Shown here: positions 1-5,626 of the stretch, piece after piece
Layout: the number at the start of each line of letters is the position of its first letter
How positions within the stretch are numbered: position 1 is the first letter of the stretch
Source: CBDULQ01 sp965368115
GTDB taxonomy: Bacteria > Pseudomonadota > Gammaproteobacteria > SZUA-229
Length of the DNA stretch: 15,094 bases
NCBI GenBank assembly: GCA_965368115.1
Contig: CBDULQ010000072.1
Location: 1 to 15,094, forward strand
Direction of reading: 5' to 3'
Position numbers and translations under genes: made by a program
Notes under the pieces: model-generated
Told to the model about the DNA's origin: nothing
Seen by the model: the letters and a program-made list of their open reading frames with translations, nothing else
The model's database searches: none

Positions 1-1
1 G

Positions 2-427
2 CAACAGGCCAAGATGAAAGAAGCGGGTGAGAAGAACGCCCAAGAAGGCGCGGCTTTCCTGGCTGAAAACAAAAACAAAGAAGGCGTAATCACCCTGGAC
101 AGCGGCCTGCAATACAAGGTGCTCAAGTCCGGTGACGGCGCATCACCCACCGCCGAGGATACCGTGGTCACTCATTACCGCGGCACGCTGATCAACGGTG
201 AAGAATTCGACAGTTCATACAAGCGTGGCCAGCCGGTCACCTTCCCGGTATCCGGCGTCATCAAAGGCTGGACCGAAGCACTGCAGAAAATGAAAGTCGG
301 CGACAAGTGGGAACTCTATGTTCCACCCGAACTGGCCTATGGCGAGCGCGGCGCAGGACCGAAGATCGGCCCCAACTCGGTACTGGTGTTCGAAGTCGAA
401 CTGCTGGATATCAAGAAAGACAAGTGA
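2..427 (+). CDS. FKBP-type peptidyl-prolyl cis-trans isomerase, C-terminal part (5' end outside window)
   Basis: The reading frame is open from the window edge, and only the last 141 codons are visible. The visible part is a short charged, Gln/Lys/Glu-rich linker of about 30 residues followed by a complete FKBP domain. Recognisable FKBP features in order are the THYRG strand, the EFDSS loop, the VIKGW segment with the hydrophobic-pocket Trp, the LAYGERGAG flap, and the terminal VFEVELLDI strand. These cover the usual aromatic prolyl-binding pocket. A charged helical segment before a C-terminal FKBP domain is the arrangement of Mip/FkpA-type proteins, which are normally secreted periplasmic folding catalysts and dimerise through an N-terminal helical region. 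The signal peptide would lie outside the window, so export is inferred. FkpA, FklB and Mip cannot be separated from this fragment. The gene converges on yicC, with a hairpin between them. Confidence 0.93.
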   Translation, partial: QQAKMKEAGEKNAQEGAAFLAENKNKEGVITLDSGLQYKVLKSGDGASPTAEDTVVTHYRGTLINGEEFDSSYKRGQPVTFPVSGVIKGWTEALQKMKVGDKWELYVPPELAYGERGAGPKIGPNSVLVFEVELLDIKKDK

Positions 428-437
428 GCCTCAACCG

Positions 438-467
438 CATCGAAGCCGAATCATTTCGGCTTCGATG
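438..467. terminator. Strong stem-loop between convergent FKBP gene and yicC
   Basis: A perfect 13-bp inverted repeat (438-450 with 455-467) has a 4-base loop and starts 10 bases after the FKBP stop codon. It ends 11 bases before the yicC stop on the other strand. Neither side has a run of T, so it is not a textbook intrinsic terminator. Its position between convergent genes suggests a shared 3' end or a block to exonucleases. Confidence 0.55.
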
Positions 468-478
468 TTCGGTGCCGA

Positions 479-1345
479 CTATTCAATGTTCTGCACCTGT
501 TCTCTCATCTGTTCGATCAACACCTTCAACTCCACCGACGCCTGAGTCGTGCTGATATCGATCGACTTAGAACCGAGCGTATTCGCTTCGCGATTGAATT
601 CCTGCATGAGAAAATCCAGTCGTCGCCCGACCGGTTCGTCGCGATCGAAAATCTGTGTCACTTCGTTAACGTGACACTGCAGACGATCCAGCTCTTCATC
701 CACATCCATTTTCTGAGCAATGTAAGCCAGCTCCTGCTCGAAGCGATCCATGTCCGGTGTCGCCTTGAGTTCTTCGATGCGGTTCATGAGTTTTTCACGA
801 TAGGCGCTGATCAGTTCAGGCACGCGGGTCTGTAAATCCCTGACGATGTTCTGCACGCCTTGGTTACGTTGCAGAATGATCTCCTGAAGGCGCTGTCCTT
901 CACGCTCGCGACTGTCGACCAGTTCAGCGACAGTCTGCTCGAGTAGTTTCAGTGCGGCGGCGATCACCGGTTGCATGTCCGGCTTGCGCTCTTCGACGAC
1001 ACCGGGCCAGCGCAACACTTCCATCGGATTGATTTCGTTCGGCTGATGCGATTGGGCATCGACTTTCTTGCAGGCGGCGACCACCGCCTTGGCGAATTTT
1101 TCGTTGATGACAATTTCGCTGACATGCGCCATGGACGGCGTGAAACGTAGCGTGCATTCCAGCTTGCCACGCTTGATGCGTTCGGCAACCTGTTCACGCA
1201 CCTGCATTTCGATGCTACGCAGATCTTCCGGTAGACGCACGGTGACATCCAGGTAACGATGATTCACCGAGCGAATTTCCCACACCAGCGTACCCCATTC
1301 CTGTTCATCCGATTTGCGCGCAAACGCTGTCATACTGCGTGTCAT
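479..1345 (-). CDS. yicC: YicC family endoribonuclease / RNase adaptor-like protein
   Basis: 288 residues, the usual length for YicC (YicC/YloC family). The N-terminus MTRSMTAFAR followed by WEIRSVNHRYLD and RGKLECTLRF matches the conserved N-terminal domain. The C-terminal part holds the other family hallmark, a long helical stretch with RFEQELAYIAQKMDVDEELDRL, then DEPVGRRLDFLMQEFNRE and NTLGSKS near the end. In E. coli YicC has been linked to RNA degradation, including turnover of the sRNA RyhB together with PNPase, and family members are reported as endoribonucleases. The first Met is preferred over the Met four codons later because MTRSMTAF aligns with the family start and an AGGA lies a suitable distance upstream. 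It is divergent from rph, so two RNA-processing genes share one 103-bp promoter region. Confidence 0.93.
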   Translation of the reverse strand: MTRSMTAFARKSDEQEWGTLVWEIRSVNHRYLDVTVRLPEDLRSIEMQVREQVAERIKRGKLECTLRFTPSMAHVSEIVINEKFAKAVVAACKKVDAQSHQPNEINPMEVLRWPGVVEERKPDMQPVIAAALKLLEQTVAELVDSREREGQRLQEIILQRNQGVQNIVRDLQTRVPELISAYREKLMNRIEELKATPDMDRFEQELAYIAQKMDVDEELDRLQCHVNEVTQIFDRDEPVGRRLDFLMQEFNREANTLGSKSIDISTTQASVELKVLIEQMREQVQNIE

Positions 1346-1375
1346 AGTGTTGTCCTGACGGTCACCGAAAACAGG

Positions 1376-1381
1376 ATTCTA
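1376..1381 (-). promoter_or_regulatory. Possible -10 element for yicC
   Basis: On the minus strand the hexamer reads TAGAAT, one base from TATAAT, about 30 bases upstream of the yicC start. I see no convincing -35 box at the usual spacing, so the call rests on the hexamer and its position only. Confidence 0.3.
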
Positions 1382-1413
1382 ACACGGCTTTTCCTTCATT
1401 CCTGAGATCACTG

Positions 1414-1419
1414 TATAAT
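1414..1419 (+). promoter_or_regulatory. Candidate -10 box (TATAAT) for rph-rdgB operon
   Basis: A perfect TATAAT sits 29 bases before the rph start codon. It predicts transcription starting near 1426, which is where the leader palindrome begins. The -35 region (about 1391-1396, TTCCTT) matches poorly. The leader would be only about 23 nucleotides long. Confidence 0.5.
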
Positions 1420-1422
1420 TCA

Positions 1423-1441
1423 CCACCTGATTATCAGGAGG
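1423..1441 (+). promoter_or_regulatory. Palindrome overlapping the rph Shine-Dalgarno sequence
   Basis: The sequence CCACCTGATTATCAGGAGG is an imperfect 19-bp palindrome centred on base 1432, with a perfect 13-bp core (1426-1438). Its right arm contains the whole Shine-Dalgarno AGGAGG (1436-1441), 7 bases before the rph ATG. In RNA it could form a short hairpin that hides the ribosome binding site; in DNA it could be an operator just downstream of the -10 box. Either role is an inference. The ribosome binding site itself is clear. Confidence 0.5.
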
Positions 1442-1448
1442 CTCGCCA

Positions 1449-2165
1449 ATGAGACCCAGTGGACGCAATCCAGACCAGATGCGCGAAGTGCGCATCACTC
1501 GCAATTACACCATTCATGCCGAAGGCGCCGTACTTATCGAATTCGGCCACACCAAAGTGCTGTGCACCGCTTCCGTGGAACCGCGGGTGCCGGGCTGGCT
1601 GCGCGGCCAGGGGCAGGGCTGGGTGACCGCTGAATATGGCATGCTGCCGCGCTCCACCGGCGTACGCACCGGTCGTGAAGCTGCACGCGGCAAACAGGGC
1701 GGCCGTACCCAGGAAATTCAGCGTCTGATCGGTCGTTCGCTGCGCGCTGCAGTCGACCTGGAAGCACTGGGTGAACACACGGTGACTCTGGACTGCGATG
1801 TCATTCAGGCCGATGGCGGTACTCGCACCGCGTCGATTACCGGCGCTTACGTCGCCCTGGCGGATGCGATCAACCACATGCTGCAGAAAAAGATGATCAA
1901 GAAGAATCCCCTGCACGGGCGCGTCGCCTCAATTTCGGTCGGCATCTGCGATGGACAACCGGTACTGGACCTGGACTATGACGAGGATTCCTCGGCCGAA
2001 ACCGACATGAATGTGGTGATGAACGATGCCGAGGCCTTCATCGAAATTCAGGGTACGGCGGAAGGCCATGCGTTTCGCATGGACGAACTCAACGCCATGC
2101 TGGATCTGGCTAAAAAAGGCATTCAGGAACTGTTTGCCGCACAGGAGGCTTCGTTAAACTCATGA
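1449..2165 (+). CDS. rph: Ribonuclease PH
   Basis: 238 residues, full length for RNase PH. This is the phosphate-dependent 3'-to-5' exoribonuclease that trims tRNA 3' ends, releasing nucleoside diphosphates as a hexameric ring. The start MRPSGRNPDQMREV is typical. The segment RTGREAARGKQGGRTQEIQR carries the phosphate-binding arginines, and LDLDYDEDSSAETDMNVVM holds the acidic active-site residues. The ATG is supported by AGGAGG 7 bases upstream. The reading frame is intact to the end. The stop overlaps the rdgB start in ATGA, so the two are probably translationally coupled, and rph-rdgB pairing is common in gammaproteobacteria. The leader palindrome hints at translational or transcriptional control. 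Confidence 0.97.
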   Translation: MRPSGRNPDQMREVRITRNYTIHAEGAVLIEFGHTKVLCTASVEPRVPGWLRGQGQGWVTAEYGMLPRSTGVRTGREAARGKQGGRTQEIQRLIGRSLRAAVDLEALGEHTVTLDCDVIQADGGTRTASITGAYVALADAINHMLQKKMIKKNPLHGRVASISVGICDGQPVLDLDYDEDSSAETDMNVVMNDAEAFIEIQGTAEGHAFRMDELNAMLDLAKKGIQELFAAQEASLNS

Positions 2166-2767
2166 CCCGTAAAATTGTGCTCGCCAGCGGCAATGCCGGC
2201 AAGGTACGCGAAATCAACAAGCTGTTCAGCGACTATGGTATCAACGTCATCCCGCAAACCGAATTCGACGTTCCCGAAGCGATCGAAGACGGCCTGTCGT
2301 TTGTCGAAAACGCCATTATCAAAGCACGCAATGCCGCGCAACACAGTGGACTGCCCGCCATTGCCGACGATTCCGGCATCGAAGTCGATGCGCTGAATCA
2401 TCGCCCCGGCATTTATTCCGCACGTTACTCCGGTGAAGACGCCAACGATCAGACAAACAACGACAAGCTGTTACAGGAGCTCGGCGACCTGGAAGACAGC
2501 CGCCGCACGGCGCGTTATCGTTGCGTGATGGTGTATATGCGTGATGCGGATGATCCCATGCCGATCATTGCCGAGGGCACGCTCGAAGGGCGCATTCTGC
2601 ATGCACCGCAGGGCGAAGGCGGCTTTGGGTATGACCCGCTGTTCTGGCTGGAAGCACAGCAGTGCGCTGCGGCTGAACTCAGCCTGGAAGACAAAAACCG
2701 GATCAGTCACCGCGCCCAGGCTTCACACCAGCTGGTCGACAGACTGAAGCAGGCCGGCCTGATTTAA
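2162..2767 (+). CDS. rdgB: dITP/XTP pyrophosphatase (non-canonical purine NTP pyrophosphatase)
   Basis: 201 residues, typical for the RdgB/HAM1 family. The enzyme hydrolyses dITP, XTP and related deaminated purine nucleotides to the monophosphate and pyrophosphate, keeping them out of DNA and RNA. Family motifs are present in order: VLASGNAGKVREI near the N-terminus for triphosphate binding, ADDSGIEVDAL with the catalytic metal-binding Asp, the GIYSARYSG loop, GEGGFGYDPLF, and the C-terminal SHRAQA. The start overlaps the rph stop by four bases. An AGGAGG lies inside the 3' end of rph, 13 bases before the ATG, which is a long spacing but usable with coupling. The next gene on the same strand begins 18 bases after the stop. 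Confidence 0.97.
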   Translation: MTRKIVLASGNAGKVREINKLFSDYGINVIPQTEFDVPEAIEDGLSFVENAIIKARNAAQHSGLPAIADDSGIEVDALNHRPGIYSARYSGEDANDQTNNDKLLQELGDLEDSRRTARYRCVMVYMRDADDPMPIIAEGTLEGRILHAPQGEGGFGYDPLFWLEAQQCAAAELSLEDKNRISHRAQASHQLVDRLKQAGLI

Positions 2768-2785
2768 TCCCGCCCACTGAATCGC

Positions 2786-3274
2786 ATGGCTGTACTCAAT
2801 TGCGCCGACATCGACCTGTCACAACTCAGCGAATTGCTGAGTCGTTTTGGATTGAAAATCGAACAGGTGCCTGCAAACAAGTCCATACCGGGCAGCTGGT
2901 TTGGTGATTGCGAGGCAGGCCTGATCGAGAATCGACTACAGGTTCGCGACGATACGCCGGTCCATTCCGCACTACATGAAAGCTGTCATTTCATTTGCAT
3001 GGACGATACCCGACGTTCGGATTTACATACCAATGCCGGGGGTGACTATGCGGAAGAAAACGGTGTCTGTTATCTACAAATCCTGCTTGCCGATTACATC
3101 AACGGTTTCGGTCGACAGCGTATGTTTCAGGACATGGACGAATGGGGATACAGTTTCAGACTCGGCTCGAGCCGAGCCTGGTTCGAACAGGACGCCGAAG
3201 ATGCGCGAGAATGGCTCATCGAGCGCAGCCTGATCGATGAGCAGGAAAAACCGACGTGGATGATCCGACATTAA
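2786..3274 (+). CDS. Uncharacterised protein with HEXXH zinc-peptidase-like motif
   Basis: 162 residues; I do not recognise a named family. The clearest motif is HESCH at residues 64-68 (HEXXH form), followed 21 residues later by a helix starting AEENGVCYLQ whose Glu90 or Glu91 could be the third metal ligand. That layout is of gluzincin type, as in IrrE/ImmA and other small zincins. The first motif sits after a predicted beta-strand region (LIENRLQVRDDTPVHS), also usual for minimal zincins. The C-terminal third (DMDEWGYSFRLGSSRAWFEQD and on) is acidic and aromatic and looks conserved rather than random. No signal peptide or membrane segment is visible, so it is probably cytoplasmic. It lies 18 bases after rdgB with no obvious Shine-Dalgarno, and its 3' end overlaps the next gene by 19 bases. 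Peptidase activity is inferred; it may be a non-catalytic metal-binding protein. Confidence 0.75.
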   Translation: MAVLNCADIDLSQLSELLSRFGLKIEQVPANKSIPGSWFGDCEAGLIENRLQVRDDTPVHSALHESCHFICMDDTRRSDLHTNAGGDYAEENGVCYLQILLADYINGFGRQRMFQDMDEWGYSFRLGSSRAWFEQDAEDAREWLIERSLIDEQEKPTWMIRH

Positions 3275-3720
3275 AATCCCGACTCGGCAATGGCGACAAA
3301 GGCAGTTATATTGTTTGCCTGAGGCTAGAACAAGCCACCCAGGCTCAGATCGGGAAACTCGGAATTCATATGTTCCGTCCAGGTTTCTATTACTACATCG
3401 GCAGCGCCTTCGGCCCCGGCGGTGTCGCCGCACGCTGTAAACATCATTTGAGCATCAGCACTTCACCGCGCTGGCATCTGGACTATCTACGCAGGCAATG
3501 CCTGGTTGAACAGATTCTGTTTAACACTGAAACCATTCACTACGAACATATTTGGGCGAACGCTTTTACTGAAGCACATATCGAGATACCCATGCCCGGT
3601 TTTGGTTCTTCCGACTGCAACTGCCCGACACATCTTTTCTTCAACACTCACAAACTGGATCCGCGCACCTTCATCAAACAGGCGCTTAATCTTTTTAATA
3701 CAGATAAAAAAGGAGGCTAA
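3256..3720 (+). CDS. DUF123 / GIY-YIG nuclease-like protein
   Basis: 154 residues matching the DUF123 domain, a GIY-YIG-related fold also found fused to archaeal endonuclease III. Visible features are GSYIVCLRL at about 17-24 (first strand of the core), FYYYIGSAFGPGGVAARCKHH at about 44-64 with the Tyr, Gly and Arg60 expected of a GIY-YIG core, RWHLDYL at 72-78, and the diagnostic C-terminal PGFGSSDCNCPTHLF at about 114-128. A candidate catalytic Glu is Glu97, but this is uncertain. The ATG has a CAGGA 10 bases upstream inside the preceding gene, which it overlaps by 19 bases, so the two are likely co-translated. The last codons form the left arm of a terminator and the stop codon lies in its loop. 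Nuclease function is an inference from family; stand-alone DUF123 proteins are essentially uncharacterised. Confidence 0.85.
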   Translation: MDDPTLKSRLGNGDKGSYIVCLRLEQATQAQIGKLGIHMFRPGFYYYIGSAFGPGGVAARCKHHLSISTSPRWHLDYLRRQCLVEQILFNTETIHYEHIWANAFTEAHIEIPMPGFGSSDCNCPTHLFFNTHKLDPRTFIKQALNLFNTDKKGG

Positions 3721-3732
3721 CGCCTCCTTTTT
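3707..3732. terminator. Bidirectional intrinsic terminator
   Basis: An 11-bp perfect stem (3707-3717 with 3722-3732) has a 4-base loop, a GC-rich core GGAGGC/GCCTCC, and flanking runs of A on the left and T on the right. It therefore reads as an intrinsic terminator on both strands. It ends the rph-rdgB block on the plus strand and lies 21 bases after the fadL-like stop on the minus strand. The TAA stop of the DUF123 gene (3718-3720) sits in the loop. Confidence 0.9.
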
Positions 3733-3752
3733 GTGTGATTTTATGCCTTCGC

Positions 3753-5147
3753 TCAGAACTTGAAATTACCCTGCACACTGAAAATATTGATATCGGCTTC
3801 ATAGGTACCGTTCAGCACATGACTAAATGTCGCATCGGTATTATGGATTTCCGTATCATCTACGAACAGGTGAGAATAACCCACGTCGAAGCTCATAGTC
3901 GAAGATACTTCATAACCCAGACCCAGGCTCAACCAGGTACGGTCATTACCCGGGATACGTGGTGTACGTTCTTCAGCCGACGGTACCGGTGTTTCATCGT
4001 ATGCAATACCAAAACGATAAACCATGGTGCTATCAGGACGATAGTTCATACCCACAGAATAACGCATGGTGTTATTCCAGTTTTCAGGAATGCTGGTCGA
4101 GCCCTGTACCGGGTTATCGAAAACCACTGTCAGATCGCTAAAGTTGTTCCATTCTGTCCAGGTAATGTCGGCCATCACCGCTATCTCATTATTGACGTCA
4201 CGGTAGTAACTTACAGAAATAGTTTTCGGCAATTCAATACCGGCGGTCACCCCGGTATCGGAAAACAGTGAATTGGCAGGCGGGGTAAGACCGGAAACGA
4301 TACCAGCCAATGTGGCATTCATGGTGAAATCGACATCACCTTCCAGGCTATGCTTGATACCTGAACGATAAGCAAATCCGATACGCGAAGCATCATCCAG
4401 ATCATACAGCACACCAAAGTTGAAACCGGTGCTCCAGTCGTCACCACTAAGAGACTGAGAACTATCGACGGCCGCGTCGGCTACTGCGAGACCTGCGCCC
4501 TGACAATTGGAAATCGCAGTGGCAGCATCAGCACCACCCTGCATCTGCAAATTCACACAAATGCCGCCGGAATCCAGCTGATTCGCCAGTGTCGCTTTGA
4601 TGTATTGAATATTCAGACCAAAACCAAGCGAGAGCTTATCAGTCGCCTTGGTAGAAAAACTCGGATTAATATTTATCGTTTCGACTTCAGACTTTGTTGC
4701 AGTGTAACGACCGATCCAGTCGTCACTGTATTCCGTAGCCAGACCAAACGGGACGGTAATGCCCAGTCCAAACTGGCTGTCGTTACCGATATTGGTCACG
4801 TAATAGAAGTTGGGAACAAAGGCTGTTTCATCTGTAGTGTCATTAGAACCGGTCAGCGGAGCAGTGGTAAAAGCCGTCGAGCCGGTGTCAGTGAATTCAG
4901 CCGAAGGTGAAACGATGTGTCCGGCAATAACGATCTGAGTACCGTCAAGCCGAGTCATACCTGCCGGATTAAAGTACACAGTCGAGGCATCATCAGCAAT
5001 TGCGGAACCACCGGCAAACGCGTTACCCATACCGCTGGCGCTGTTTTCAATTAAAGCAAATCCTGATGCATTAACATGAGCGCTGAAACCCGCAGAAGCC
5101 AGGGCGAGCGACATCGCTACGCTGAGGTGTTTTACAGAAGTTTTCAT
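3753..5147 (-). CDS. FadL-family outer-membrane hydrophobic-compound transporter
   Basis: 464 residues, close to the family length. A Sec signal peptide covers about residues 1-27 (KHLSVAMSLALASAGFSAHVNA), with probable cleavage before SGFALIENSASGMGNAF, the conserved FadL N-terminus that plugs the barrel. The hallmark NPAGMT is at 60-65. The rest alternates beta-strand-like segments, and the chain ends in GNFKF with a terminal Phe, the usual outer-membrane barrel signal. FadL proteins let long-chain fatty acids or other hydrophobic molecules cross the outer membrane. The gene follows an acyl-CoA synthetase and a thioesterase on the same strand, which favours fatty acids as substrate, though alkanes or aromatics are possible for this family. 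Two Cys about 20 residues apart lie in a probable loop near residues 195-215. AGGA lies upstream of the ATG. The gene looks more A+T-rich than its neighbours, as surface-protein genes often do. Confidence 0.93.
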   Translation of the reverse strand: MKTSVKHLSVAMSLALASAGFSAHVNASGFALIENSASGMGNAFAGGSAIADDASTVYFNPAGMTRLDGTQIVIAGHIVSPSAEFTDTGSTAFTTAPLTGSNDTTDETAFVPNFYYVTNIGNDSQFGLGITVPFGLATEYSDDWIGRYTATKSEVETININPSFSTKATDKLSLGFGLNIQYIKATLANQLDSGGICVNLQMQGGADAATAISNCQGAGLAVADAAVDSSQSLSGDDWSTGFNFGVLYDLDDASRIGFAYRSGIKHSLEGDVDFTMNATLAGIVSGLTPPANSLFSDTGVTAGIELPKTISVSYYRDVNNEIAVMADITWTEWNNFSDLTVVFDNPVQGSTSIPENWNNTMRYSVGMNYRPDSTMVYRFGIAYDETPVPSAEERTPRIPGNDRTWLSLGLGYEVSSTMSFDVGYSHLFVDDTEIHNTDATFSHVLNGTYEADINIFSVQGNFKF

Positions 5148-5204
5148 AATTATTTTCCTACTCTCTTTGTGGTCTATTTTTCGGACACTCTGTTCTATCT
5201 TCTT

Positions 5205-5210
5205 ACTATA
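5205..5210 (-). promoter_or_regulatory. Weak candidate -10 for the FadL-family gene
   Basis: In the 74-bp gap before the FadL-family gene the minus strand reads TATAGT, one base off TATAAT, about 58 bases upstream of the start codon. No good -35 is seen at standard spacing, which would fall in the end of the thioesterase gene. It suggests that the porin can be transcribed separately from the upstream enzymes. Confidence 0.28.
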
Positions 5211-5221
5211 GCCGGCTCAGA

Positions 5222-5626
5222 TCAAATAGTTTTCGGATCGGGCAGCGCCCGCGGACGCCCCTGGTCGTCAATCGCAACATAGACGACGATAGCCTCGGTA
5301 ACCTTAACTGTTTCCATTTCACCATTGATCATACGTTGTGCATAAACATTTACATCGACGCGTAACGAGCTGTTACCGATCGAAACCACATCGGCATAAA
5401 GGCTGACGATATCTCCAACCAGCACCGGTTTCTTGAATTCAAAGGCTTCGACGGCTCGCGTCACCACTTTACCCCGCGCCCTTATCGCCGCCGGGATACT
5501 TCCCGCCATGTCGACGCAGGACATAATCCAGCCGCCGAAGATACTGCCCATGTGATTCACATCCTGCGGCGTTGCCGGAATACGCAATACCGGTTGCACG
5601 TCTGCTGGCAGCTGAGTTTCGCTCAC
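5222..5626 (-). CDS. YciA-like acyl-CoA thioesterase (hotdog fold)
   Basis: 134 residues, the size of single-domain hotdog thioesterases. FGGWIMSCVDMAG at about 30-42 is the YciA/ACOT signature, with Asp39 in the position of the catalytic Asp. It is followed by VVTRAVEAFEFKKPVLVGDIVSLYADV and SSLRVDVNVYAQ, the strands of the hotdog sheet. E. coli and Haemophilus YciA read GDIFGGW where this protein has GSIFGGW, so one commonly acidic residue before the motif is Ser here. The product hydrolyses acyl-CoA to free acid and CoA in the cytoplasm, probably as an oligomer. The start is GTG, in a GTGA overlap with the stop of the upstream acyl-CoA synthetase gene, and AAGGGG lies 8 bases before it. 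Chain-length preference cannot be told from sequence. Confidence 0.9.
   Translation of the reverse strand: MSETQLPADVQPVLRIPATPQDVNHMGSIFGGWIMSCVDMAGSIPAAIRARGKVVTRAVEAFEFKKPVLVGDIVSLYADVVSIGNSSLRVDVNVYAQRMINGEMETVKVTEAIVVYVAIDDQGRPRALPDPKTI

Noticed and set aside
2750..2762. CAGGCCGGCCTG palindrome at the end of rdgB
   Set aside because: It is self-complementary with no loop, lies inside conserved C-terminal codons, and no T run follows. It is not a credible terminator.
2824..2847. 7-bp stem with a 5-base loop followed by four T, terminator-like, just inside the HEXXH gene
   Set aside because: The stem is short and only moderately GC-rich, the T tract is weak, and it falls in coding sequence 38 bases past the start. 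It is probably chance, although an attenuator after rdgB is not excluded.
3735..4271. 178-codon open frame on the plus strand, GTG start, with a perfect AAGGAGG some 18 bases upstream
   Set aside because: It lies wholly antisense to the FadL-family gene. The AAGGAGG is simply one arm of the terminator, and the spacing is too long. The translated sequence shows no domain.
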